Shown here: positions 7,921 through 15,481 of the stretch, in pieces
Position numbering within the stretch: the stretch's first letter is position 1
How the letters are laid out: each line of letters opens with the position of its first letter
Source of the DNA: JAASSS01 sp021767745
Lineage (GTDB): Bacteria; Pseudomonadota; Gammaproteobacteria; UBA5335
NCBI GenBank assembly: GCA_034189165.1
Contig: JAXHVN010000031.1
Span: forward strand, 1-63,481
DNA length: 63,481 bases
Direction of reading: 5' to 3'
Translations under genes and position numbers: made by a program
Notes under the pieces: model-generated
Database searches by the model: none
The model's input: the letters and a program-made list of their open reading frames with translations, nothing else
What the model was told of the DNA's origin: nothing

Positions 7921-9222
7921 TCAGACGAAGCGGTCGATCAGACGATCGCCGTGTACGGCGGCGGCAGAACCGGGGCCAGTGGCCGCCGGCACCGCCGCAG
8001 ACTCCGGCTCGTCCGCAGCGGCAGCGGCCGATGGCGGCTGCGGCGCCGGCTCGCGCTCGCGCGGCTGGGCGCCGACCTCGGCGTCGGCGAGTTCGATGCC
8101 GGCCTCGGCCAGCATCTCCCGCAGTCGCGGCAGCGCCTGTTCCAGTGCTTCGCGCACTTCGGGGGCACCACTGGTGAAGCTGACACTGGCCTGATCCGCC
8201 TGCAGGCGCAGGCGGACGTCGAGGCGGCCGAGCTCGGGTGGATTCAGTTCCAGCTGGGCCTGCTCCAACTCGCCCCGCACCAGCCAGGTCAACCGTTCGC
8301 CGAGCGCCTCGCCCCAGGCTGGACGCTCGGCAAGGTCGGGTAACGGCGGTGCCGCCCGCTCGGCGGCGGCGGGTGCTGGTGCGGCAGGCTGTCCGGCGTT
8401 GGGCGCCACGCCGAGCGGGCCGGCCGTGAGCTCCGGGAGGCCGCCCGGACCACCCGGGCCACCCGGGCCGGCGAGCTGGCGTTCGGCGCCGAGGAGGATC
8501 TCCCCGGGGGCCGGCGCCGCCAGCTCGCCCGCTGGCAGCGCCGGCGATCGACCCGGCCCTGCCCCGTCGGTCAAAGCCGCCCCGGTGCCCTGCGGCAGCG
8601 GCACGAGCCCCTCCGGCGCGGCAGCTCGTGCGGCCGGCCCCACCCCTGCCGACGCGCCGCCGGCGCGCGTCGACACCGACGCTGGCCCCGGTTTCGCGGC
8701 CGCCGCGCCCTTGGCGCCGACGACGGGATTGGCCGCCGGGCTCGTCGACGGCAAGGGCGCGGGCGACGTCGGCGGCGGTGCCAGCCCGCCGGCGAGCGCC
8801 GCCATCGCCAGGGCGATGTCCTCGGCGGCGCCATCGGTGGGCGCGGAGGCCGAGCCATCCGCCGGCGGATCGGTCGGATCGGCCCCGCCCGGTGCCCCCG
8901 GCGAGACCTCGAGTGCAGGGGGTACGGGGGCCGCGGCACCCGGTGCCAGCACCGCGGGCACGGGCGACACTGGCGAGGGCACGGTCGCGCTCACCTTCCC
9001 CGGCGCCTCGACACGGATGGCAGCGCCGGCCAGGGAGACCGCCGGCGGCCGCAGGCCATCGGCGAGGAGATTGGCGAAGCGCGCGAGGCCGGTGGCATCC
9101 GCGGCGGCTGCCGACTCGGCCGGCAGGAGGGCCGCCTCTGGCGATGCGGGCGTCGCGGCCGGCCCGGTACCCGCGCTCAGCAGGCCCGGCAGCAGCACCG
9201 GCGGCAGCAGGTTATCGCTCAC
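7921..9222 (-). CDS. fliK: Flagellar hook-length control protein FliK
   Basis: FliK is the secreted ruler that sets hook length and triggers the FlhB specificity switch. The 433-residue product has a long low-complexity Ala/Pro/Gly N-terminal region, including a GPGGPGGPGG run near residue 250. The conserved C-terminal hook domain covers about residues 300-400, with LTWLVRGELEQAQLELNPPE and LGRLDVRLRLQADQASVSF. The N-terminal part is poorly conserved in all FliK proteins, so the call rests on the C domain and the fliJ-fliK order. Confidence 0.93.
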   Translation of the reverse strand: MSDNLLPPVLLPGLLSAGTGPAATPASPEAALLPAESAAAADATGLARFANLLADGLRPPAVSLAGAAIRVEAPGKVSATVPSPVSPVPAVLAPGAAAPVPPALEVSPGAPGGADPTDPPADGSASAPTDGAAEDIALAMAALAGGLAPPPTSPAPLPSTSPAANPVVGAKGAAAAKPGPASVSTRAGGASAGVGPAARAAAPEGLVPLPQGTGAALTDGAGPGRSPALPAGELAAPAPGEILLGAERQLAGPGGPGGPGGLPELTAGPLGVAPNAGQPAAPAPAAAERAAPPLPDLAERPAWGEALGERLTWLVRGELEQAQLELNPPELGRLDVRLRLQADQASVSFTSGAPEVREALEQALPRLREMLAEAGIELADAEVGAQPREREPAPQPPSAAAAADEPESAAVPAATGPGSAAAVHGDRLIDRFV

Positions 9223-9270
9223 GGGTCACCGCCGCGCTCGCGGGCCAGGAATGGCCTTGAGCGGGCCGGC

Positions 9271-9705
9271 TCATGCCTGCCGCCGCCGGGCCAGGGTGGC
9301 CAGCTCGTCACTGGCCTTCTGTTCATGCCGCTGCCGGCGTCGGGCCTCGTCGCGCTGCAGGCGCTCGCGCAGCTGCACGATGGCCTCGCTCTGCCGGCGC
9401 CGTGCCTGCCACTGCGCCGCAGCCTGCTCGCAGACCGCCTGCTGATCGGCCAACGTCTGGCGCTGACGCACGATGGCGCTGTCCAGGTGCTGCAGGAACA
9501 GGCCGACGCTGCGCAACTGGGCGATACCGGTTGGCCGTGGCTGCGGACGCTCGATGCAGGCCTGGCGATACTGCTCCAGCTCGCACAGCCGATCGCGATG
9601 CGTCGCCAGCCGGGCGCGGGCGATGGCGAGGGTGCGGGCGGCCTCGGCCACTCGCAGGCCCCGCAGCCGCTCCACCACCGCCAGTCGTTCGAGCCGGGCG
9701 CTCAT
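9271..9705 (-). CDS. fliJ: Flagellar export chaperone/stalk protein FliJ
   Basis: FliJ is a small coiled-coil protein that sits in the FliI ATPase ring and couples it to the FlhA gate. The 144 residues are almost entirely charged heptad-like helix rich in Arg, Gln, Glu and Ala, as in FliJ, with no membrane segment. Its ATG overlaps the fliI stop by 4 bases. Sequence similarity within FliJ is weak; length, coiled-coil character and position after fliI carry the call. Confidence 0.9.
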   Translation of the reverse strand: MSARLERLAVVERLRGLRVAEAARTLAIARARLATHRDRLCELEQYRQACIERPQPRPTGIAQLRSVGLFLQHLDSAIVRQRQTLADQQAVCEQAAAQWQARRRQSEAIVQLRERLQRDEARRRQRHEQKASDELATLARRRQA

Positions 9706-11075
9706 GCGGCCTGGGCCGTGAGGGCCAGCAGTTCGGCGCGCGCCTCGTCGAAGGCGGCGCCCTCGCCGACGTCCTGCTGCAGGAACGCCTGCAGCGCCGG
9801 CCAGGCGGCCACGGCGGCATCGACCTGCGGATCGGCGCCGGTGTGATAGGCCCCGACCGCGATCAGGTCGCGGTGCTGACGGTAGGTGCTGTACAGCCGC
9901 CGGAACCGCCGCATCGCCTGCAGGTGCTCGGCATCGGCCACGGCGGGCATCACCCGGCTGACCGAGGCCTCGACGTCGATCGCCGGAAAATGCCCGCTCT
10001 CGGCGAGCTCGCGCGAGAGCACGATATGTCCGTCGAGAATGGCGCGGGCGGCATCGACCACCGGATCGTTCTGATCGTCGCCCTCGGCCAGCACGGTGTA
10101 GAACGCGGTGATCGAGCCGCCGCCGGGCGGGCCGTTGCCGGCACGCTCGACCAGCTGCGGCAGCCGGGCGAACACCGAGGGCGGATAGCCCTTGGTCGCC
10201 GGCGGCTCGCCGATCGCGAGCGCGATCTCGCGCTGGGCCTGCGCCACACGGGTGAGCGAGTCCATCAGCAACAGCACGTTCAGGCCCTGATCGCGGAAGG
10301 ACTCGGCGATCGCCGTCGCCAGCCAGGCGCCGTGCAGGCGCATCAGCGGCGGATCATCGGCCGGACTGGCCACCACCACCGCCTTGCGGCGCGCCGTCGC
10401 ATCGAGCGTGCCGCTGACGAATTCGGCCACCTCGCGGCCGCGTTCGCCGATCAGGCCGACCACCGTCACGTCCGCCTCGGTGTAGCGCGTCATCATGCCG
10501 AGCAGCACGCTCTTGCCGACGCCGCTGCCGGCGAACAGACCCAGGCGCTGGCCGCGGCCGACGCTGAGCAGGGCGTTGATCGCGCGGATGCCGACGTTGA
10601 GCGGCTGGCTGATCGGCGCGCGCCGCAGCGGGTTGATGGCCTCGCCGGCCAGCGGCACCCAGCGCTCGGCCCGCAGCGGGCCGAGTTCATCCAGCGGCGC
10701 GCCGTTGCCGCCGAGCACCCGGCCGAGCAGCGCCGGACCGGCCGGCGCCAGGCTGGCGTGGCGCAGCGGCAGCACCCGCGCGGCCGGCGTCAGCCCGCGC
10801 AGCGCACTGATGGGCATGAGATAAAGCTTGTCCTCGCCGAAGCCGACCACCTCGGCCTCCAGCGCCGGCTCACCCGGACTCAGCACCACGCAGCGGCCGC
10901 CCACCGGCGCCTGGCAGCCCACGGCCTCCAGCGTCAGGCCCACCACCCGTTGCAGCCGGCCGGCGACCAGCGGCGGTGGCGGCGGCTGGGTGGCCCGCTG
11001 CTGCCAGGCCTGGATGCGCGCGGCGAGGTGGGCCCGGCGGGCGATACGCGGCGGGGAATCGGTGGGCGCGGTCAT
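9702..11075 (-). CDS. fliI: Flagellum-specific ATPase FliI
   Basis: FliI is the hexameric ATPase of the export apparatus, related to F1 beta. The 457-residue product has a Walker A loop at about residues 177-185 (FAGSGVGKSVLL), a Walker B region (GLNVLLLMDSLTRVAQAQRE) and the family block ETTKGYPPS-like PATKGYPPSVFARLPQLVER. Length and order are standard. It overlaps fliH by 4 bases and fliJ by 4 bases, so fliH-fliI-fliJ are translationally coupled. Confidence 0.98.
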   Translation of the reverse strand: MTAPTDSPPRIARRAHLAARIQAWQQRATQPPPPPLVAGRLQRVVGLTLEAVGCQAPVGGRCVVLSPGEPALEAEVVGFGEDKLYLMPISALRGLTPAARVLPLRHASLAPAGPALLGRVLGGNGAPLDELGPLRAERWVPLAGEAINPLRRAPISQPLNVGIRAINALLSVGRGQRLGLFAGSGVGKSVLLGMMTRYTEADVTVVGLIGERGREVAEFVSGTLDATARRKAVVVASPADDPPLMRLHGAWLATAIAESFRDQGLNVLLLMDSLTRVAQAQREIALAIGEPPATKGYPPSVFARLPQLVERAGNGPPGGGSITAFYTVLAEGDDQNDPVVDAARAILDGHIVLSRELAESGHFPAIDVEASVSRVMPAVADAEHLQAMRRFRRLYSTYRQHRDLIAVGAYHTGADPQVDAAVAAWPALQAFLQQDVGEGAAFDEARAELLALTAQAA

Positions 11076-11689
11076 GGGCGCCCCTGCCCGCCGTCGTCGG
11101 CGGCGCGGGCACCGCCCAGCACTTCGCTGATCACGCTACCGAGGCGGGTTTCCAACCGCGCGTCGACTTCCGAATCCGCACTGCTCACGCGGCAGTCGCC
11201 GCGGCCAAGCGTCGGCTCCTCCACCAGTTGCCAGCGCCTGGCCCCGGCAGGCTCTTCGGCAGGCAGCAGCTCCCGCACGAGGGCCGCGTCCTCCGGATGC
11301 AGCTGCACGCTCACCGCCGCGGCGCCCAGCGGCAGCACGGCGAGGCTCTCGCGCACCACGGCGATGATCTGCGCCGGCGCGCTCTGTAGTTCGCGGCGCA
11401 CCAGCTGGCGTGCCACGGCCGCCACCAGCGCGGCGAGTTCCTGTTCCAGGCGCTCGTCGATCACCGCCAGCGGAGCCGCCAGCTCGGCCAGCAGATGATC
11501 GAGCCGTGCCACCCGCTCAACCGCCGCCGCGCGACCGGCGGCGAGTCCCTCCTGATGGCCCTGCGCCCAGGCCTCCTCGTGGGCGGCACGCTGCAACGCC
11601 TGCAGCTCGTCCGCCGTGGGCGCGATGGCCGCCGGCCCGACCACCTCGGGCGGGCGCCAGCGGGCGGGGGCCGACTCAGACGAAGTCAT
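11072..11689 (-). CDS. fliH: Flagellar export ATPase regulator FliH
   Basis: FliH is a dimeric regulator that holds FliI at the export gate and C-ring. The 205-residue protein has a helical, Ala/Glu-rich middle with a short GxxxG-like stretch (EEAWAQGHQEGLAAGRAAA). The conserved C-terminal domain includes LVAAVARQLVRRELQSAPAQ and RESLAVLPLGAAAVSVQLHP. The gene overlaps the end of fliG by 14 bases and the start of fliI by 4. Confidence 0.95.
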   Translation of the reverse strand: MTSSESAPARWRPPEVVGPAAIAPTADELQALQRAAHEEAWAQGHQEGLAAGRAAAVERVARLDHLLAELAAPLAVIDERLEQELAALVAAVARQLVRRELQSAPAQIIAVVRESLAVLPLGAAAVSVQLHPEDAALVRELLPAEEPAGARRWQLVEEPTLGRGDCRVSSADSEVDARLETRLGSVISEVLGGARAADDGGQGRP

Positions 11690-12671
11690 CGCTGCTGCCC
11701 AGCGCGAGCTGGCCCTCGTCGGCCAGCCGCTGTGCGACGGTGAGCATCTCGCGCTGCGCCGCCTCCACGTCGGCCACGCGCACCGGGCCCAGCGTCTCGA
11801 GATCGTCGCGCACCATGTCGGCCGCGCGCGTGGACATGTTCTTGAAGATCTTCTCGCGCAGCTGCGGCTCGGCGCCCTTCAGCGCCACCACCAGCTGGTC
11901 GGAGGAGACCTCGCGCAGCAGGGTCTGGATGCCGCGATCGTCCAGCTCCAGCAGATTGTCGAAGACGAACATCTGCTCCTGGATCTGGCGGGTGGTGGCC
12001 TCGTCGATGCCGACCATCTCCTCGATCAGCTTGCGATCGTCGCTGCTCTTGAGCGCGTTGACGATCTCCGCCGCGCGCTTCACGCCGCCGGCAGCGGCCG
12101 TGCCGCCCGCGCGCCGCTGCGGCTGCTGGGCGACGATCTCATCGAGCGCCTGCAGGGCGCTTGGCTGCACGCTCTCCAGCGTGGCCACCCGCAGCAGCAC
12201 ATCCCCGCGCACGGCCTCGGGCAGCTGGTCCACCACCGCGGCAGCCTGATCGGGTTCGAGGCTCGCCAGCACCGCCGCGATCACCTGCGGATGCTCTTCC
12301 CGCACCAGCCCGGCGACGGCGCGCGGCTGCATCCAGCGCAGCGCCTCGACGCCCTTGCTCGGCGGCCCGTGCAGCACCCGATCGATCAGGCCGGCGCCCT
12401 TTTCCTCGCCCAGCGCACCGATCAGCGCACGGCGCACGTAGTCTTCCGCGCCGATGCCGATCGAGGTGCCCTTCTCCGCCGCCAGCACGAAGGATTCGAG
12501 CACGGCGTCGGCCTGTTCGCGCTCCACGCCGGCGATGGCCGTCATGGTCTGGCCGAGCTGCTGGACCTCGCGCGGGCCCATCAGCTTGAGCACCGCCGCG
12601 GCCTGCTCCTCGCCCAGCGAGAGCAGCAGGATCGCGGCCCGCTGCAGACCCTCGGCGGCGTCCTTAGCCAT
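11676..12671 (-). CDS. fliG: Flagellar motor switch protein FliG
   Basis: FliG is the C-ring protein that contacts the stator and transmits torque. The family blocks are visible: GLQRAAILLLSLGEEQAAAV at the N terminus, LVREEHPQVIAAVLASLEPD in the middle domain and the C-terminal torque domain (MFVFDNLLELDDRGIQTLLR). The start taken is the second Met (MAKDAAEGLQ, 12671), giving 331 residues; the Met two codons upstream (12677) is equally possible. It overlaps the fliF stop by 8 bases. Confidence 0.97.
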   Translation of the reverse strand: MAKDAAEGLQRAAILLLSLGEEQAAAVLKLMGPREVQQLGQTMTAIAGVEREQADAVLESFVLAAEKGTSIGIGAEDYVRRALIGALGEEKGAGLIDRVLHGPPSKGVEALRWMQPRAVAGLVREEHPQVIAAVLASLEPDQAAAVVDQLPEAVRGDVLLRVATLESVQPSALQALDEIVAQQPQRRAGGTAAAGGVKRAAEIVNALKSSDDRKLIEEMVGIDEATTRQIQEQMFVFDNLLELDDRGIQTLLREVSSDQLVVALKGAEPQLREKIFKNMSTRAADMVRDDLETLGPVRVADVEAAQREMLTVAQRLADEGQLALGSSDDFV

Positions 12672-14301
12672 CCTCACGCACCCAGCTCTTCACCACCTGC
12701 GCGACCCGGCCCGGATCCTGGCTGGCCAGGCTGCGTACGGCCTGCAGTTTCTGATCGAAGCTGAGTCCACTGCCCTCGAAGGTCATCTCCCTGGCCGGCG
12801 TCGCGACCGGGCCCTCGAGCCGGCGTGCAGGCGCCGGCAGGGCCGGGGTGTCGCCGGTGGGCAAGCCCGGCAGGCCGCGGGTCAACGAGCGCAGCGTCGG
12901 TCGGACGACGGCGAAGCCGAGCACCAGCAGCACCAGTGCCAGCAGGCCCTGGCGCAGCAGCTCGCGCAGCCACGGGCGGCTGAGCAGCGAGGGTTCGGGC
13001 AGCGGTTCGAGCAGTTCGGGTGACTGGAACGACTGGTTGATGACGCTGATGCGATCGCCCCGCGCGGCGTCGAAGCCCACCGCCTGCTCCACCAGCTGCT
13101 GCAGGCGCTGCAGTTCGGCCTCGGCCAGCGGCTCGCGCACGGCGTTGCCGTCGGCGTCCATACGCCGCCAGTCATCCACCACGACCGCCACGGTCAGCCG
13201 CTCGACCTCGCCCAGGGGGCGGCGGATATGGCTGACGGTCTTGTCCACCTCGTAGTTGCGGGTGGTCTGGGAATTGGTCTCGCGCCGCTCGCCGGGCGTC
13301 TGCTCGCCGGCCGGCGCCAGCGTGCCTGCCTCCGGCGGCTGATTGCTCAGGGCGCCGGGTGCACCGCCCTCGCCGGGCTGCAGGTTGCGCCGCTCGGATT
13401 GGTCCACCTGCTCGCTGCGCAGGACGGAGCGCTCCGGATCGAACGATTCGCGGGTCTCCTCCACGGCAGTGAAGTCCAGATCCGCATCGACCTGGGCCCG
13501 CACCGCCTCGGCGCCGACCACCGGCGCCAGCAGATCGTGGATCCGGCGCACGTAGGCAGACTCCAGACGACGGGCCTGCTCGAATTGGCGATCGCTGGCG
13601 CTGGCGAGCGGATCCTCCTGCCGTCCGCTCAGCAGCACGCCCTGCTGGTCCACCACCGTCACCTGCCCCGGTTCCAGGTCCGGCACGCTGGAGGCGACCA
13701 GGTAGGTGATGGCGCCGATCTGCTCCGCCAGCAGCTGCCGGCCCGCGTGCAGCTGCACCGTGACCGAGGCGCTGGCAGTTCGGGCATCGCGCACGAAGAC
13801 GCTGGGCTTGGGCAGCGCGAGGTGGACCCGCGCATTGGCCACCGGCGCGAGGCCGACGATGGTGCGGGCCAGTTCCAGCTCCATGGCGCGCTGGTAGCGG
13901 GCGCTCTCCATGAACTGCGAGACGCCGAAGCTCGGCTGCTCGTCCAGCAGGTCGAAGCCACTGGCGCTGCTGCGCGGCAGGCCCTCGGCAGCGAGCTTGA
14001 GCCGCGCGGCGTAGAGCTCGTCCGCCGCCACCAGCACGCCGCCACCGCGCCCATCGAGGCGGTAGTCGACGCCCGCGGCCTCCAGCGCCTCGGCCACCGC
14101 CGCGGCCTCCTGGTCGGGCAGGCTGGCGAACAGGCTCTGGTAGTCCGGCCCGCGCAGCCACAGCACCGCCGTGATGCCGGCTGCGACACTGGCGGCCAGG
14201 CCGATCAACAGGATCAGCTGGCGCAGATTCACGGTGCCGATGAACTGCTGCAGCGCGCCGAACCCGGCGGGCGTGCCCTCGCTCTGGATCGTTCCGGCCA
14301 T
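12664..14301 (-). CDS. fliF: Flagellar MS-ring protein FliF
   Basis: FliF forms the MS ring, the base on which the rod, C-ring and export gate assemble. Two membrane helices flank a large periplasmic part: about residues 30-50 (LILLIGLAASVAAGITAVLW) and about 452-470 (LLRQGLLALVLLVLGFAVV). Ring-building blocks such as ARVHLALPKPSVFVRD and the YVRRIHDLLAPVVGAEAVRA region are present. The C terminus (SFDQKLQAVRSLASQDPGRV) is the FliG-binding tail. At 545 residues it is of normal length. It starts 9 bases after fliE. Confidence 0.97.
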   Translation of the reverse strand: MAGTIQSEGTPAGFGALQQFIGTVNLRQLILLIGLAASVAAGITAVLWLRGPDYQSLFASLPDQEAAAVAEALEAAGVDYRLDGRGGGVLVAADELYAARLKLAAEGLPRSSASGFDLLDEQPSFGVSQFMESARYQRAMELELARTIVGLAPVANARVHLALPKPSVFVRDARTASASVTVQLHAGRQLLAEQIGAITYLVASSVPDLEPGQVTVVDQQGVLLSGRQEDPLASASDRQFEQARRLESAYVRRIHDLLAPVVGAEAVRAQVDADLDFTAVEETRESFDPERSVLRSEQVDQSERRNLQPGEGGAPGALSNQPPEAGTLAPAGEQTPGERRETNSQTTRNYEVDKTVSHIRRPLGEVERLTVAVVVDDWRRMDADGNAVREPLAEAELQRLQQLVEQAVGFDAARGDRISVINQSFQSPELLEPLPEPSLLSRPWLRELLRQGLLALVLLVLGFAVVRPTLRSLTRGLPGLPTGDTPALPAPARRLEGPVATPAREMTFEGSGLSFDQKLQAVRSLASQDPGRVAQVVKSWVREDG

Positions 14302-14310
14302 GTGCGCCCC

Positions 14311-14661
14311 TTACACCGGCATCCGCATGATTTCCTGATACGCACTCACCAGGTGATTGCGTACCTCGGTCATCGCCTGGAAGGAAAGCCCCGCGCGCTG
14401 CATGCTCACCATCACCTCGGCGAGGTCGACATCGCCGCCGCGCAGAAAGCGCTCGCCGAGCGCCGCGGCGCTTTGCTGGGCATCGTTGACGCCGCCGAGC
14501 GCCTCACCCAGCAGGGCCGCGAAATCCGGCTTGTCCACCTGGGCAGGCGTGGGCGCGCTGCCCGGCGCGGCGCCCGGGGCGACCGGTTCGGTCGCAACCT
14601 GACGTGCCTGGGCCGCCAGCTGGCGCAGCAGCGACGCGTTGCCGATCCCACTCGTGTTCAT
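14311..14661 (-). CDS. fliE: Flagellar MS-ring/rod junction protein FliE
   Basis: FliE links the MS ring to the proximal rod. The 116-residue protein has the FliE C-terminal pattern: KPDFAALLGEALGGVNDAQQ, GDVDLAEVMVSMQRAGLSFQ and AMTEVRNHLVSAYQEIMRMP. It is exported without a signal peptide. The gap to the upstream regulator gene is only 11 bases, so fliE is probably transcribed from the sigma-54 promoter upstream of that regulator. Confidence 0.96.
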   Translation of the reverse strand: MNTSGIGNASLLRQLAAQARQVATEPVAPGAAPGSAPTPAQVDKPDFAALLGEALGGVNDAQQSAAALGERFLRGGDVDLAEVMVSMQRAGLSFQAMTEVRNHLVSAYQEIMRMPV

Positions 14662-14672
14662 CTGTTCGCTCT

Positions 14673-15344
14673 TCAGGCCGGCAGCACGACGCCGGCCGCG
14701 CGCAGGGCGCTGAGCCGGTCGGCGAAGGCGCCGGGGGTCATGCCCAGATGCGCCGCCGCCCGCAGACGGTGGCCGGCGAAGCGTTCCAGCGCCGCCAGGA
14801 TCTGCCCCTGCTCGGGAACGTGCAGGTCCTGTGCCAGCGCCTGTGCCTGCGCGGGCATCGGGGCGACGACCGGGGGTGCCGGCGCCTGCGGCAGCCGGTC
14901 TGCGGTCACCGGCGCACGCTCTAGCCAGTGTTGCGCCAGGCGCTCGACCAGCCGCCGATCGGTGGCGGTGGCGATCAGCACCTCGGCCGCGCCGGCTTCC
15001 CGCCCGGCCGCGATGTCCCGATCAGCGAGTGCCGGGCCGACCAATACCACCGGGGGCATAACCGTCAGCCGCTGACGCAGACGCTGCAGCAGGCGGGTCG
15101 CACTGGCGAGTCCCGGCGCCGCCGCGCAGACCACCAGCCCCACCGGCACCTGCTGGGCCAAGGCCAGCATCGCCGGCCAGTCGTTCGCCACCAGGACGGG
15201 GCAGTCCAGGGGGGCGAGCCGTCGGCGCCAGTCGTCGGCGCGGGCGGAATCGGGATCGAACAGCAGCAGGAAGTGCGTCTGGGCCTGACGGGCGCTCGGC
15301 AGCGGTGCCGGGGATGGGGCAGGCCGGGGACTGGGCGAGTTCAT
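14673..15344 (-). CDS. Pseudo-receiver domain fused to a Fis-type helix-turn-helix, no AAA+ domain; in the place of fleS-fleR
   Basis: This 223-residue protein has a Pro-rich leader, then a receiver-like fold at about residues 22-145. The acidic pocket start is partly kept (LLLFDPDSA), but the phosphoacceptor position reads VVCAAAPG instead of a LLDxxxPG pattern, so Asp is lost, and the switch Lys position is Ala (LIATATD). After a linker the C-terminal 45 residues look like the Fis/NtrC DNA-binding helix-turn-helix (ILAALERFAGHRLRAAAHLG). No AAA+ region lies between. In Pseudomonas the two-component pair fleS-fleR sits exactly here between fleQ and fliE. The start at 15344 is preferred over 15392 because the predicted sigma-54 start site lies near 15391. 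Function is unknown; a FleQ partner or modulator is an inference. Confidence 0.75.
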   Translation of the reverse strand: MNSPSPRPAPSPAPLPSARQAQTHFLLLFDPDSARADDWRRRLAPLDCPVLVANDWPAMLALAQQVPVGLVVCAAAPGLASATRLLQRLRQRLTVMPPVVLVGPALADRDIAAGREAGAAEVLIATATDRRLVERLAQHWLERAPVTADRLPQAPAPPVVAPMPAQAQALAQDLHVPEQGQILAALERFAGHRLRAAAHLGMTPGAFADRLSALRAAGVVLPA

Positions 15345-15401
15345 GTGGCACCTGTCTGCGTCGGTTGATCGTGGGCCGCGGTGCGGTCTCAAACGATCGT
15401 T

Positions 15402-15418
15402 AGCAGATCACGTGCCAG
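15402..15418 (-). promoter_or_regulatory. Sigma-54 promoter before the pseudo-receiver gene and fliE operon
   Basis: On the minus strand the site reads CTGGCACGTGATCTGCT, matching TGGCAC at -24 and TGC at -12 with the exact GG-N10-GC spacing. The predicted start near 15391 leaves about 47 bases of leader before the ATG at 15344. Directly upstream, 15418-15462 is an AT-rich island, very unlike the surrounding DNA, containing ATTGAC at 15440-15445, the half-site of the published FleQ consensus; this may be the FleQ or IHF binding region. Confidence 0.75.
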
Positions 15419-15481
15419 GCAAATAATGTCTTTATTATTATTGACTTAGTGAAAATTTCTAGCGTCGGAAAGCCGGCGGCG

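Noticed and set aside
8430..8475. Nine-base GC repeats in fliK as a special repeat element
   Set aside because: They only encode the GPG run of the FliK linker, ordinary for low-complexity linkers in GC-rich genomes.
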